Below are positions 43,231-52,662 of a DNA stretch of 64,000 nt, piece after piece. The position numbers were made by a program, and so were the translations under genes. This stretch comes from Prillingera fragicola. Taxonomy: Eukaryota; Basidiomycota; Tremellomycetes; Trichosporonales; Trichosporonaceae. The stretch's first letter is position 1, and the number at the start of each line of letters is the position of its first letter. A model generated the notes under the pieces. That model had not been told where the DNA came from. It saw nothing but the letters and a program-made list of their open reading frames with translations, and ran no database searches. The DNA lies in assembly GCA_002335605.1 (NCBI GenBank), contig BEDY01000010.1, positions 62,001-126,000 of the forward strand, given 5' to 3'.

Positions 43231-46200
43231 TTACGCCGTCGAGTATGGGTTGCAAGCATAAACGACGAGCACGGGCGGGCTCTTGGACATGTCGGCCGTG
43301 ATGAACACTGGCAGCGACGAAAACTCTTTCACGTCCTGGATGCGGTGCCCGCCCGGCGTCTCGCGCAGACCCTCAAACACGAGCGGCGCGCGCGAGGCCG
43401 ACTTTTGCTCCTGGGTGGAAGCGTTGGCAGCGTCGTCAAAGAGCGCACTGGCATCGGCGGCCTGGGACGCCGCGGCACCGGTGGCGCGCGACTCGTGCTT
43501 TTGCTTGATCCTGGACAGGTGCTCGTCCTCGAGCGACTGGGTGAGGAAGTGCAGCACATCCTGGGTCGTCCAGTACAGGCTGAGCGTGTTGGTGTGCTCG
43601 TCATAGACGCTGTTCTCCAGCGGCATCTTGTCGACGTGGACACGCTTCTCGAGGCCAAACTCGGGAATGACAACGTCAAATGCCTGGTCCGACACGCTAG
43701 TGACGCGAGCATGACGAATGACGGGCCCGTGGCGTTCCGAAAGACTGCTGATAAGCATGCACAGATAGAGGTGCGCCGACTGGTCCTCGGCGAGGCGTGC
43801 ACCCTGGCGCTTCATGTTGCACTGCTGCGCACACTTGGCAATCTGATCGCGGTCCATGTGGAACTTGACGTCGCCGGGCGCTGGGCTCGAGAGGCAAGCG
43901 TCGAGCATGCGGTGGACGAGAACGTCGGCGTAGCGGCGGATCGGCGATGTGAAATGCGTGTAGAGCGGGGCGGCCAGGGCCCAGTGCGAGTACTTGGCAA
44001 TGTCGAGCATACCGGTGCAGTAGTAGCGAGCCTGCTGCATCGTCTTCTTGCGAAGCATGCCGAGGCAGTAGGCGGCCTCTTTGTCGGTGATCGAGTTGAA
44101 AGACTTTTGCAGCGTCCCGGCATTGGTAGCGTCGACCTCGAACCCGAGACGCTTCGCACGGTCCACAAAGGCCTCGAGACGGCGCTCGAGCGGGGCCTCG
44201 TGGCGGCGGAGAAGTGCCTGCTCGGAAAGGCCAGTGGCAATGACCGCAGCAATGGACGTGTTGGTGAGGACCATGAATTCTTCAACCAGCACACCAGCCT
44301 CGTTTTTCTCGGACAGGCTGCAGTCGATGGGCTTGCCAGCGTCATCGACGGTGAAGGACAGCTTGCTGCTGTTGGACAGCATGGCGCCGGCCTCGATGCG
44401 CTTGTTGCGGAGCTTGAGCGCGAGGTCGTTGAGCTGCCTGACGGCTTCTTCGACCTTGGAGGCCGAGTGGCTAGAGACCTTGCCAGAGAATGGCTTGCCA
44501 GACAGCACAGCCGCGGCGTCCTCGTACGACAGCCGGGCAGACGACTTGATAATCGACTTGCGGTACGACTTTTCAAGCACACTGCCGTCCTTGTCAAGGA
44601 CAAAGAACGCCGAGAACGCGAGGCGGTCCTCGTCGGGCACAAGACTGCACAGCTGCTCGCAAAGCAGAGGCGGGAGCATGGGCACGGCGCGCTGGACGAG
44701 GTAAACGGACGTGGCGCGCTTGCGGGCGTCGCGGTCAAGGGCCGTGTTGGCCTTGACAAAGTATGACACGTCGGCAATGTGCACGCCGACGGTCCAGGTG
44801 CCGTCCTCGTTGGCCTTGATCGACAGCGCGTCGTCGAGGTCGCGTGCCGTCCGAGGGTCAATGGTAAACGTGAGGTCCTCGCGCAGATCCGCACGGGCCT
44901 CAAACTCGCGCTCGGGAATGGTCCACGGCAGAGGCGGGAGGCACTTGATGGCAACGTCGGTAAACTCCTCGGTGGGAAAGTTGCAGTCCTTGAGAATGGC
45001 ACTCGTCTCGACCTCGCTGTCGCCAATGGGGCCGAGCTCTTCGACGAGCGTGCCAAACGGGTGGAGCGAGGTAATCGGCCAGCGCTTTATCGTGGCGACA
45101 AAGAGCTTGTTGGCATGGGCGTCCGGGTTGTCTATGAAGTCGGTGGGGGCCTGCTCGGTAGGAATAGCAATGAGCGGGACGCGCTTGTCGGTGGGCTTGA
45201 ACCAGACAATCTTGGGACGTGGCTCGGGCTCGGTGTTGGCCTTGGACTTGTCGCCCTCGCGCTCGCGGCGCTCGGCCTCTTGCTTTTCCTTTGTCGCGGC
45301 AGACGAGGGGCGGAGGACACCCAGCTGGCCAGAGAACAGCTGGCCAGGCATGCGCTCGACAACGGCAACGACGTGGCCGGCGTACGTCGGCTTGGTGTCG
45401 TCGTTGACCTCTTCGTCCTCAAACAGGGTCAGACCCTGGCCCTCGACCTCGATGTCGTCCTTTTTCTTCTCCAGCTTTTTGGCGGCCGAGGGCTTGATGT
45501 CATAGCTCTCTTCCTTTTTGCGCTTCTTCTCCTCCTTGTCCTTTTTCGTGCTCCAGACCTCGTCAACGTCGAGCAGCTCAATGGCAACAATGTCACCCTC
45601 GAGCGCACGGTTGCGGTCCTTGGATCCGCAAATGTAAATGTCGGCGTCGAGCACGTCGGTGGCAACGTAAGCGTCGGACCGGTTCTTCTTGTTGACTCGG
45701 AGGATACCCACAACAAGCTTGCCAGCACTGAGAAGCGGAGGAAGCGACGCCTGGGGCAGGTATGGCGCAAAGAGCGACTTGCGCTGAGGACCCTGCGAGT
45801 TTTGCTGCAGCTGCATCTGGAAAGCCTGCTGCTGCTGCCACAGCGAGCTCTGGCCCGTGGGGTTCTGCAGAGTCGTGGCCGCGAGCAAGTTGGGAAGCAT
45901 GTTGGGGAAGCTAAACGACGCCATCTTGGCGTGGCCACTGCCAGCCGCAGCACGGAACTGGGCAAGCGAGGCGAGCTGCGCCTGTGCCGACGCGAGGTCT
46001 GTGGTACCGCCGCCAGACTGGCCGCCGCCACCATTCATGCGCCAGTTGCCAGACTCCATGCCTCGGCTGCCGGAGCGGTGGTGCTGGAATCCACCAGCGG
46101 GGATGCTGATGGATCCGCCGTCCTCGACATACTCGCCAAAGCCGGCCTTGCCGTACACGTTGACGCTGTGACGGCGCGAGTGGCTGCCGGGAGGCGGAGG

Positions 46201-47955
46201 CGGTGGCATGTCGCCAAAACTGCGACCCAGCCTAGGCTCGTTGTCGTTCATGACTGCTTGGAGGGCGTCGCCAGTAGTCGTAGCGATGCCTGACTGGGAG
46301 CGGCGGTGGCGGTGGCCGCCCTGCGAGGGGGTCGACTTGTGCAGCGAGCCGAGCTGGTCGAGACCCGCGGGGGTTTGCTGCTGCATGAGCGCCTTTTGCT
46401 TGGCCTGGAGCTCTTCTATCTGCTTTTGAATCGCAAGCTGCTCCTCCATGGCGGGGGAGAGCTCGGAGCCGGTGCGGCGGTGGGCGCGTGCGGCCAGACC
46501 GGCGAGACCAGTAGCGGCGGCGCCACCAATGCCCTCACTGCGGTTGACCACGACAGGCGAGCGCGTCTTGTCGTCAAAGTTTTGGCTCTCTCGCCTCTTG
46601 CCAAAGGTGAAGCCGGGGTTGAGCTGGGGGCGGCCCGTGGGGCCTAGAGAGGTTGGGGTAGGCTCTGGCGAGTCTTCTTCAAACACTGGTGGAGGGCTGG
46701 TGAGGCCGCCGGTGCGAGCTTCCTCTTGCTGGGCGAGGAGCATTTGCTGGTGCTGGTGCATCTCAAACAAGCGCTGCGCCTCGGCAAGTTGCTGTTGCTG
46801 TTGCGCCTGCTGCTGCTGCAGGGCCTGGCGCTGCTGAGCCAGAGCCTGGAATCTTGGCGCGACAAAGCCCTGGTCGCGCTGCTGCTGCGTGGCGGCCATT
46901 TGCGACTGGACAATCTGCGCCTGGAGCAGCTGGAGCTGCAACTGCTGAGCAGCAAGGAGCTGCTGCTGCTGCTGGAATACGTCGGCGGGGTTGGTAAAGC
47001 CATAGTCTTCACCCTCGGCCTCGGCGTGCATGCCGAGGTTGTTGAAGCCTGGGGGAAAGTGTGGAAGTGCCGCTGGGAACGCTGAGACATTGAACTGCTG
47101 GCTGCCAAAGTTGTTGTAGCCAGCCGACGACGACGCACGGCGGTCGGCGCGGCGAGGGGGCTGCTGTTGTTGCTGCTGGCCACCGGTAGGAGCTGTAGGC
47201 GACGTTCCGGAACGAAGAGACCCGGGCGTAAAGCTCGGGGCGTCTGCCTTGAGCTTTGTCGACGACGCAGCCGCTGCTGCAGAGTTGGTAGGAATGGCAA
47301 CGGGTGAAGCAGTCGAGGAGATTGAACCCGACTTTTCCTTGGTCTCCTTGGGGTCTTTGGGGTTGGACGAGCCGCTGACGACGCGTGAGCCTGGTGCAGA
47401 GTTTGACGGGGATATAGCCTTGAGATCTGAAATCATGCGCTGAAGACTGCTGAGGGCGTCGCCGCCGTGCGTCTCGACGTGCTTTTTCGTAGCTGCCGTG
47501 ACCGCCGCCTCCATGGCCGTGACGGGAGGCGATGTGGCGGCGTGCAGTGAACGCACCTGGGCGACCTGTGGCTCGGCATTCTCCTTGTCCTTGTTCGACT
47601 TGTTGGACCTGTTGGATACTGCCGAGGAAGGACGCGGTGGTGCCTTGACTGACGAACGCCGGCTGAGCGACTTTGCATCTCCGCCGCCGCCCTGGGTACG
47701 CGTGCGCTTGTGCTCGGTCGTGTTAATCTTGCCGCCGCCGAGGGACGTGCCGCCTGATATAGTGGTGGTGTTGCTCTTTCGCCTGTCGTTGCCGGTAGAC
47801 GAGTGAGAGTTGCTGCGCGAAACCGAGGCAGACGATGCGCCGGAGCGATGGCCGCGGCGGGACCCGTTGCTCTTGCTGGACGTGGTCGAGTTGGACCGGC
47901 TAGGCTTTGGTGGGGGGGCGAGCGTGCCGGCGGGGGGAGGAGGAGCGTCGCTCAT
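43231..47955 (-). CDS. SSD1: Ssd1/Sts5 RNB-family mRNA-binding translational repressor
   Basis: Cytoplasmic RNase II-fold protein that binds cell-wall mRNAs and is controlled by the NDR kinase Cbk1/Orb6. The intronless frame gives 1574 aa. The first ~700 residues are low complexity (Ser-, Gln- and Pro-rich, with long Gln runs near residues 320-410) and contain Cbk1-type H-x-R-x-x-S/T sites: HKRTRT, HRRTGS (about 491), HRRSQS (about 547), HSRRHS (about 592), HHRSGS (about 624). Cold-shock/OB folds follow (LVVGILRVNKKNRSDAYVA). The RNB domain starts near 1030 with FTIDPRTARDLDDA and includes HFTSPIRRYADVLVHR. The C-terminal S1-like part ends PVLVVYACNPYSTA. The protein is long, as expected for basidiomycete Ssd1. 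Confidence 0.95.
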   Translation of the reverse strand: MSDAPPPPAGTLAPPPKPSRSNSTTSSKSNGSRRGHRSGASSASVSRSNSHSSTGNDRRKSNTTTISGGTSLGGGKINTTEHKRTRTQGGGGDAKSLSRRSSVKAPPRPSSAVSNRSNKSNKDKENAEPQVAQVRSLHAATSPPVTAMEAAVTAATKKHVETHGGDALSSLQRMISDLKAISPSNSAPGSRVVSGSSNPKDPKETKEKSGSISSTASPVAIPTNSAAAAASSTKLKADAPSFTPGSLRSGTSPTAPTGGQQQQQQPPRRADRRASSSAGYNNFGSQQFNVSAFPAALPHFPPGFNNLGMHAEAEGEDYGFTNPADVFQQQQQLLAAQQLQLQLLQAQIVQSQMAATQQQRDQGFVAPRFQALAQQRQALQQQQAQQQQQLAEAQRLFEMHQHQQMLLAQQEEARTGGLTSPPPVFEEDSPEPTPTSLGPTGRPQLNPGFTFGKRRESQNFDDKTRSPVVVNRSEGIGGAAATGLAGLAARAHRRTGSELSPAMEEQLAIQKQIEELQAKQKALMQQQTPAGLDQLGSLHKSTPSQGGHRHRRSQSGIATTTGDALQAVMNDNEPRLGRSFGDMPPPPPPGSHSRRHSVNVYGKAGFGEYVEDGGSISIPAGGFQHHRSGSRGMESGNWRMNGGGGQSGGGTTDLASAQAQLASLAQFRAAAGSGHAKMASFSFPNMLPNLLAATTLQNPTGQSSLWQQQQAFQMQLQQNSQGPQRKSLFAPYLPQASLPPLLSAGKLVVGILRVNKKNRSDAYVATDVLDADIYICGSKDRNRALEGDIVAIELLDVDEVWSTKKDKEEKKRKKEESYDIKPSAAKKLEKKKDDIEVEGQGLTLFEDEEVNDDTKPTYAGHVVAVVERMPGQLFSGQLGVLRPSSAATKEKQEAERREREGDKSKANTEPEPRPKIVWFKPTDKRVPLIAIPTEQAPTDFIDNPDAHANKLFVATIKRWPITSLHPFGTLVEELGPIGDSEVETSAILKDCNFPTEEFTDVAIKCLPPLPWTIPEREFEARADLREDLTFTIDPRTARDLDDALSIKANEDGTWTVGVHIADVSYFVKANTALDRDARKRATSVYLVQRAVPMLPPLLCEQLCSLVPDEDRLAFSAFFVLDKDGSVLEKSYRKSIIKSSARLSYEDAAAVLSGKPFSGKVSSHSASKVEEAVRQLNDLALKLRNKRIEAGAMLSNSSKLSFTVDDAGKPIDCSLSEKNEAGVLVEEFMVLTNTSIAAVIATGLSEQALLRRHEAPLERRLEAFVDRAKRLGFEVDATNAGTLQKSFNSITDKEAAYCLGMLRKKTMQQARYYCTGMLDIAKYSHWALAAPLYTHFTSPIRRYADVLVHRMLDACLSSPAPGDVKFHMDRDQIAKCAQQCNMKRQGARLAEDQSAHLYLCMLISSLSERHGPVIRHARVTSVSDQAFDVVIPEFGLEKRVHVDKMPLENSVYDEHTNTLSLYWTTQDVLHFLTQSLEDEHLSRIKQKHESRATGAAASQAADASALFDDAANASTQEQKSASRAPLVFEGLRETPGGHRIQDVKEFSSLPVFITADMSKSPPVLVVYACNPYSTA

Positions 47956-49141
47956 GATGGACTAGAGTGCGCTGCGTTGCGTTAGGAGATGCGCTTGGAC
48001 CGTCTGGGGTAGGGGGAAGTTGTGGGCGTGTGATTGGCCAAACACAGCGGCAGCGACGACTCAACAGGCATGCTTGGCGTGTTGATCTGATGTGGTGTAC
48101 CCAGTTGAAGGAAAGAATGTCGACTTACATAGGAGGTCGCACCACCTCTTGCGGGGAGGGAAGGAAGATGCTGCGGGGCGTGGGATGAAGATGCAAGACA
48201 AGCAGAAGAAGAAGAGTGCCGGGAAAAGAGAGTGAGTGAGAGAGGAGAGTAGCCTTGAGGGCAATGAAGGTCAGGGGGCAGAGAGAGTGTATGCTAGAAT
48301 GAGGAGGAGAATGAAATGAATGAGAGAAAGAGAGGACGATGAGGGTGAGAGGGAGGTGGGTGGTGGTGGCCGTGGGTGGTGCAGCTGGGCCCTGCGCTGA
48401 GCGGCGGCGGCGACGGAATGACGATGCTCCCCTTGCAGCCACAAAGGGACAACACGTCATTTATTGCAGATCACAAGGCCCATCCTTATCACTCCCACCG
48501 TGCGTGCATCTGCCTTCATATGTCCAAAGCATCTTGTATCTTGACACCATTCTCGAGCCTATGCATACACTCTTGCACTGCTCATCGACCACTGCATAGC
48601 AAGCAGCAGCCTCGGTTCCCACGTCACGCTCTCACCAAAACAATACACACCACGGCAGCCAGCAAGGGTCGCAGCCGTGTGGGCCTCCACCGGGACCAAG
48701 GTTCCGGCATCGTTTGGCCTAATCCGGAAAAATAAACTCTATTGTTATCGTCTGACTGGTCCACGCTGTCATGCTGAGACGGCTGCTCCTTCAGGCAATA
48801 CCATAACAATGGACACGGCTGACGAACGTGGACTCGTTAGGTGCAGAGTTGGGTGGTGTGGCAGAAACAGAGTAGAGGGTGTTGGAAGCGTTGAACTTGA
48901 GGCCACTTGAGCTCGACGCGCCGTCGACCAAAGTTAAAAGGCTGCAGGAAATCAGGCCATCTCAGGCCCGCATGGACAGCCACCCGTTCTCCAGCACGTC
49001 TTTACCCAAATGTGGCACATCAACGCTGCCACCTACGACACTCGCCGCGTTCAGACAGCGCTTTGACCACCAGAGACGGTCAGGGGGATCAGCAGTGGCG
49101 CCAGGCCTGTGCAACGCGTGTGCACATCCATGCATCGTCCA
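47956..49141. other. upstream region of SSD1
   Basis: About 1.2 kb. The first 450 bp have long GA-rich stretches on the plus strand (CT-rich leader on the SSD1 strand), consistent with a long 5' UTR or an intron-containing leader. No supported ORF. Confidence 0.45.
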
Positions 49142-50548
49142 CTACTCTGGCTCACCTTTGCGCTTCCTACTCTGCGAGGGAATCACACCCCTGACCCACC
49201 CGACGTCGCCGTGGCAGATCTCGTCGAGCGCCTTGCGGACGCGGTAGTAATAGACTGCCTCAATGACACCCTCTGTACGGTCCTGGTTGAGCGACAGGGT
49301 GACAATGTAGCGGCACCCGCGGCCGCCGATTGCCACGAGCGCCCTGGCGAGCGCGTGAGGGTCGGGGAGGTTGTCTTGGACCCACATGTCGTATGCACTG
49401 CCATGCATGCCTGTTGTGTGCAGGTCTTTCTTGAAGATCAAGTCGAGGTTGAAGGTAAAGTCGTCGAGATCGAGTGGAAGACCCGCATAGAGCGGCTGGG
49501 GGAGGCGGGGATTGGTGCCGAAGTGGTGGAGGAGGCGGCTGCACGGGTTGAGGTCAAGGAGGTAGACCTTGGTGTGGAGAGTCAGCTTTTTAAGAGACTC
49601 GAACGCTCCCCAGTCAAAGTCGACTAGCAGATCGGCCAGGCTCGTATCACAGCGAAGGGTGTTGTGGATCCAGTCTGGGTCGTGGTTAAAGTATTCAACC
49701 CAGAACCTCTCGTCTGTAATATCCTGGATGATGGCGACGGCGCTTTTGAGAGTTTTGGTCGACTGGCCAAGGAAAAGAGGCAGCTCTTTGAATGCTGGCC
49801 AGTACATCGGCAAGGAGCCAAATTCGAGATGCTCAATGCCGGGGAGGAGGCTCTTTTGACGGTATTGGACGAGTCTTTTAATGCCCTCGTTGTAGCGACA
49901 GCGTCCAATACGCCATTCGAGGTTGGAGATGCGGAGCTTGAGTGCGGGGGGAGGCCTTTGACTTTCGAGCAGCTTGTCCCACATGTACTGCGCCTTGACC
50001 AGCTCCATGTGGTACAGCACCGTCGTGTTCCAAGTCGGCGGCAAGTGGTGCTTGTAGCTGCCCCTCCATTTGCCGTAGAAAATCCGAATCTTCTTGACAA
50101 TGGTGCATGTGCGCGTGTACGAGACATCGGAGGACGTGTTGATTGTCGCCGTGATGCTGTCACAAGTCATGGTTTGAAGCTGTGGGAACGTGACGAGGAG
50201 AGTGGGGAGCCCGCCGGGCACGTTGCCCATGAATGGCATGCTGCCGGTCCAGTCAAGGTGCTTGACACTGTTACGATAGAGGGTGAACCTGTCCTGCATG
50301 TGAGCTCGGGGTTGCAGTAATGCACTAACAGGAGGGATAAACAGGAACTGGGTCTGACTCTTCACATAGGCCTCGAAGAGCACGTGGCGGTAAATGGTCT
50401 TTGCGGCGGTGATAAAGGTTGCTTTGTCGAGGGTGAGAAAGTCGTGGGCGTGGCGGAGGTCGAGTTGGGCAAAGATTGCTGCGCGGATGTGGTCGATTGC
50501 CCAGACATCTTCTCTGATTGACTCTGGGCTGCGAGTGATGGATCTCAT
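49142..50548 (-). CDS. F-box-like hypothetical protein
   Basis: I cannot name a family. The ATG at 50548 encodes MRSITRSPESIREDVW; longer in-frame extension to 51103 is not supported. The N-terminal 60 residues (DHIRAAIFAQLDLRHAHDFLTLDKATFITAAKTIYRHVLF) resemble a degenerate F-box helix bundle. The rest alternates hydrophobic and polar residues like the leucine-rich, repeat-poor substrate-binding parts of expanded basidiomycete F-box families. A 36-nt stretch 50294-50329 has GTTAGT/CAG borders and length divisible by three; splicing it would give 456 aa instead of 468. Adjacent Pub1-like gene is on the same strand. Confidence 0.65.
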   Translation of the reverse strand: MRSITRSPESIREDVWAIDHIRAAIFAQLDLRHAHDFLTLDKATFITAAKTIYRHVLFEAYVKSQTQFLFIPPVSALLQPRAHMQDRFTLYRNSVKHLDWTGSMPFMGNVPGGLPTLLVTFPQLQTMTCDSITATINTSSDVSYTRTCTIVKKIRIFYGKWRGSYKHHLPPTWNTTVLYHMELVKAQYMWDKLLESQRPPPALKLRISNLEWRIGRCRYNEGIKRLVQYRQKSLLPGIEHLEFGSLPMYWPAFKELPLFLGQSTKTLKSAVAIIQDITDERFWVEYFNHDPDWIHNTLRCDTSLADLLVDFDWGAFESLKKLTLHTKVYLLDLNPCSRLLHHFGTNPRLPQPLYAGLPLDLDDFTFNLDLIFKKDLHTTGMHGSAYDMWVQDNLPDPHALARALVAIGGRGCRYIVTLSLNQDRTEGVIEAVYYYRVRKALDEICHGDVGWVRGVIPSQSRKRKGEPE

Positions 50549-51448
50549 GGTGAGTGAGGAGAGTAAGTGAATGGGCAAAGGGAAGACTTGTGAGAACAAG
50601 TGGGATGGAGAGAGTGGCAACACACACACAACCACGTGTCGGTTCATTGCGCCCTCATCAGGACTCACAGGCAGACAGCAACACTTGCCAAACACCCGCC
50701 CTACCATTATGAAAAAAGGTATATGAATCACTGCTCCGGCAGCTAGCTCACCAGGAAGACTTCCAGAACAACTCGCGGCCGAGACCCAAGTCCGCTGGCC
50801 GCTCAAGCCGTCGTGCCCGACCAGGACCGCCGGGCACCGCAAGACTGGCGTCGCGACGCTCAACCTCTCCACCTCCGAGATTCCGTTCGACGTGCTTTGC
50901 GTCGACAAGGACGGCTGGCGCGGCTGATGGGAGTATTTCCGTGGCCATTGCAAGCGGCGTCTCTGCGTGTTGTCTGTGAGAAGCTGGCGGCCAAGCTCCC
51001 CGCTGAAAGACAGAAGCCAAGTGGCATGTCGGACAAAGTGGCTTGTGGCTCTGGTCGAGTCGCTGCTCGACCGCGCTGCGCGCCGTGCCAAGGTCAAGAC
51101 CAACGAAGACGCGGTTGCCTGGACGGACGAAGATCTTCGTAGCTGCAGAGAGAATCACAATGCAAGTCAATTCGGCTAAGACTATCCACAAATAGTTAGG
51201 CCACAGTCCTGTATTTGGGTGTCGATGAGAACATGGCCTGCGTGGCGGAAACTCAGAATAGTACGTTCTGATTACCGATCCACCAACAACCCTACCACTT
51301 TGGCAGAAGCTCGCAACTGTTGTTCCGTTGTAACCCGTTGCACCACCTCCAAGCAATGACCAATGCATATGCGCCGTTGCTGCGTGCCCGACGCAAAAAT
51401 GTACAAATGGGTAAACGCCTCCGACGTCACTCGCTGCGCCACGCCACC

Positions 51449-52662
51449 TTATGCGGGTGGCTGCGGCGACACTGTGGCGGGAGGCTGGGCAGCTTCTTGG
51501 CCTGCCGTCAGCGATAACCTTTACACGCAACTCACTGTAGTATCCGCCCCAGCCGCCAGTCTGGTAGTAGGCGGCCGCGGCCGCAGGGTCCCAGTTGTTG
51601 CCGTTGCTCTCCTGCTGCTGAGGAGGCATCTGCGCGCCGGGCTGGCCGGGAATGCCGCCGTAGCCTGGGTAGTACGAGTAGTTTGCCGGGTAGACCATGT
51701 AGCCTGGCGCGCCCTCGGTTTGGCGGTCCTTGCCCCACGAGCACTTGATGGGCCTGCCGTGGACGAGATTGTTTTGGAGCGAGGTAATGGCCAGCGCGGC
51801 ATTGTTGTGGGTGTCGAGCTTGACAAAGGCAAAACCACGGTCGGCCTGCATGCGAATCTCGACAATGTAGCCATAGTTTTGGAAGAGGGGGATCAGGTCG
51901 GCCTGCGTGGTGTAAGGGATGAGGTTTCCGACGTAGACGGTCGTGTTGAACTCGGGTGCCTGCGCGAGGACCTGCTCAAACGTCACGGGGCCGTTGGCAG
52001 TAATGCCACCACCGCCAGCGGCGCCGCCCACGCCAACGGCACGGGACCCGCCCGTCTGCGTCTTTTGGTTAGCCCAGTTGACGCGAATCGCGCGCGACCC
52101 CAGCCATTCGCCATTCATGGTCGCAATAGCCTGCTCGGCGTCGGCCTTGTCCCTGCCTGTCAGCACTGACCCACCATCGCCGCACTCACCTAAACGACAA
52201 GAACCCATAGCCCCTGCTCTTGCCCGAGTTCATGTCCCACATGACGCGTGCCTCGCTCATCGATCCAAATGCCGAAAAAGCCTTGCCGAGTACGTCGTCG
52301 TTGACCTCGGGGCTGAGGTCGCCGACAAAAACGTGAAAGTGGTGCTGAGTGTCCTCGCGGCTGTTGCCCTGGCCTTGGTACGCCCAGTTGACACGAATCT
52401 CAGAGTCGAATATCTTGCGGGCGTTCAGAGTCTGCAGTGCCTGCTCGGCAGAGCGCATGTCGGTGTACTCGACAAAGCCATAGTTGAAGCCGCCGTGCTG
52501 AAAGTTGCGGTCTTGGATAATCTTGGCCGACGCAACTGGTCCGGCCACTGAGAATATTTCGGCGAGCATCTGGTCGGTCACGCGCTGCGAAAGGTTGCCA
52601 ATGTAGAGGTGAGGCTTTTTAGGGGCCTCGGCGGCCGCATTGTTGCCAAAGGGAGTCATCAT
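51449..52662 (-). CDS. PUB1: Pub1/TIA1-type RNA-binding protein with three RRMs
   Basis: Poly(U)/AU-rich mRNA-binding protein of nucleus and stress granules. Exons 52190-52662, 51536-52152 and 51449-51501 (introns 37 and 34 nt) give 380 aa. RRM1 has LYIGNL and NYGFVEY; RRM2 has VFVGDL and GYGFLSF, interrupted by the first intron exactly between FLSFR and DKADAEQ; RRM3 has VYVGNL and GFAFVKL. The C-terminus is Gly/Tyr/Gln-rich (YSYYPGYGGIPGQPG) and ends SQEAAQPPATVSPQPPA after the last splice. Without that splice the frame stays open for roughly another 260 codons. Confidence 0.92.

Noticed and set aside
43345..46293. 473- and 504-codon plus-strand frames over SSD1
   Set aside because: Antisense shadows of the conserved RNB gene; no motif or start context supports them.
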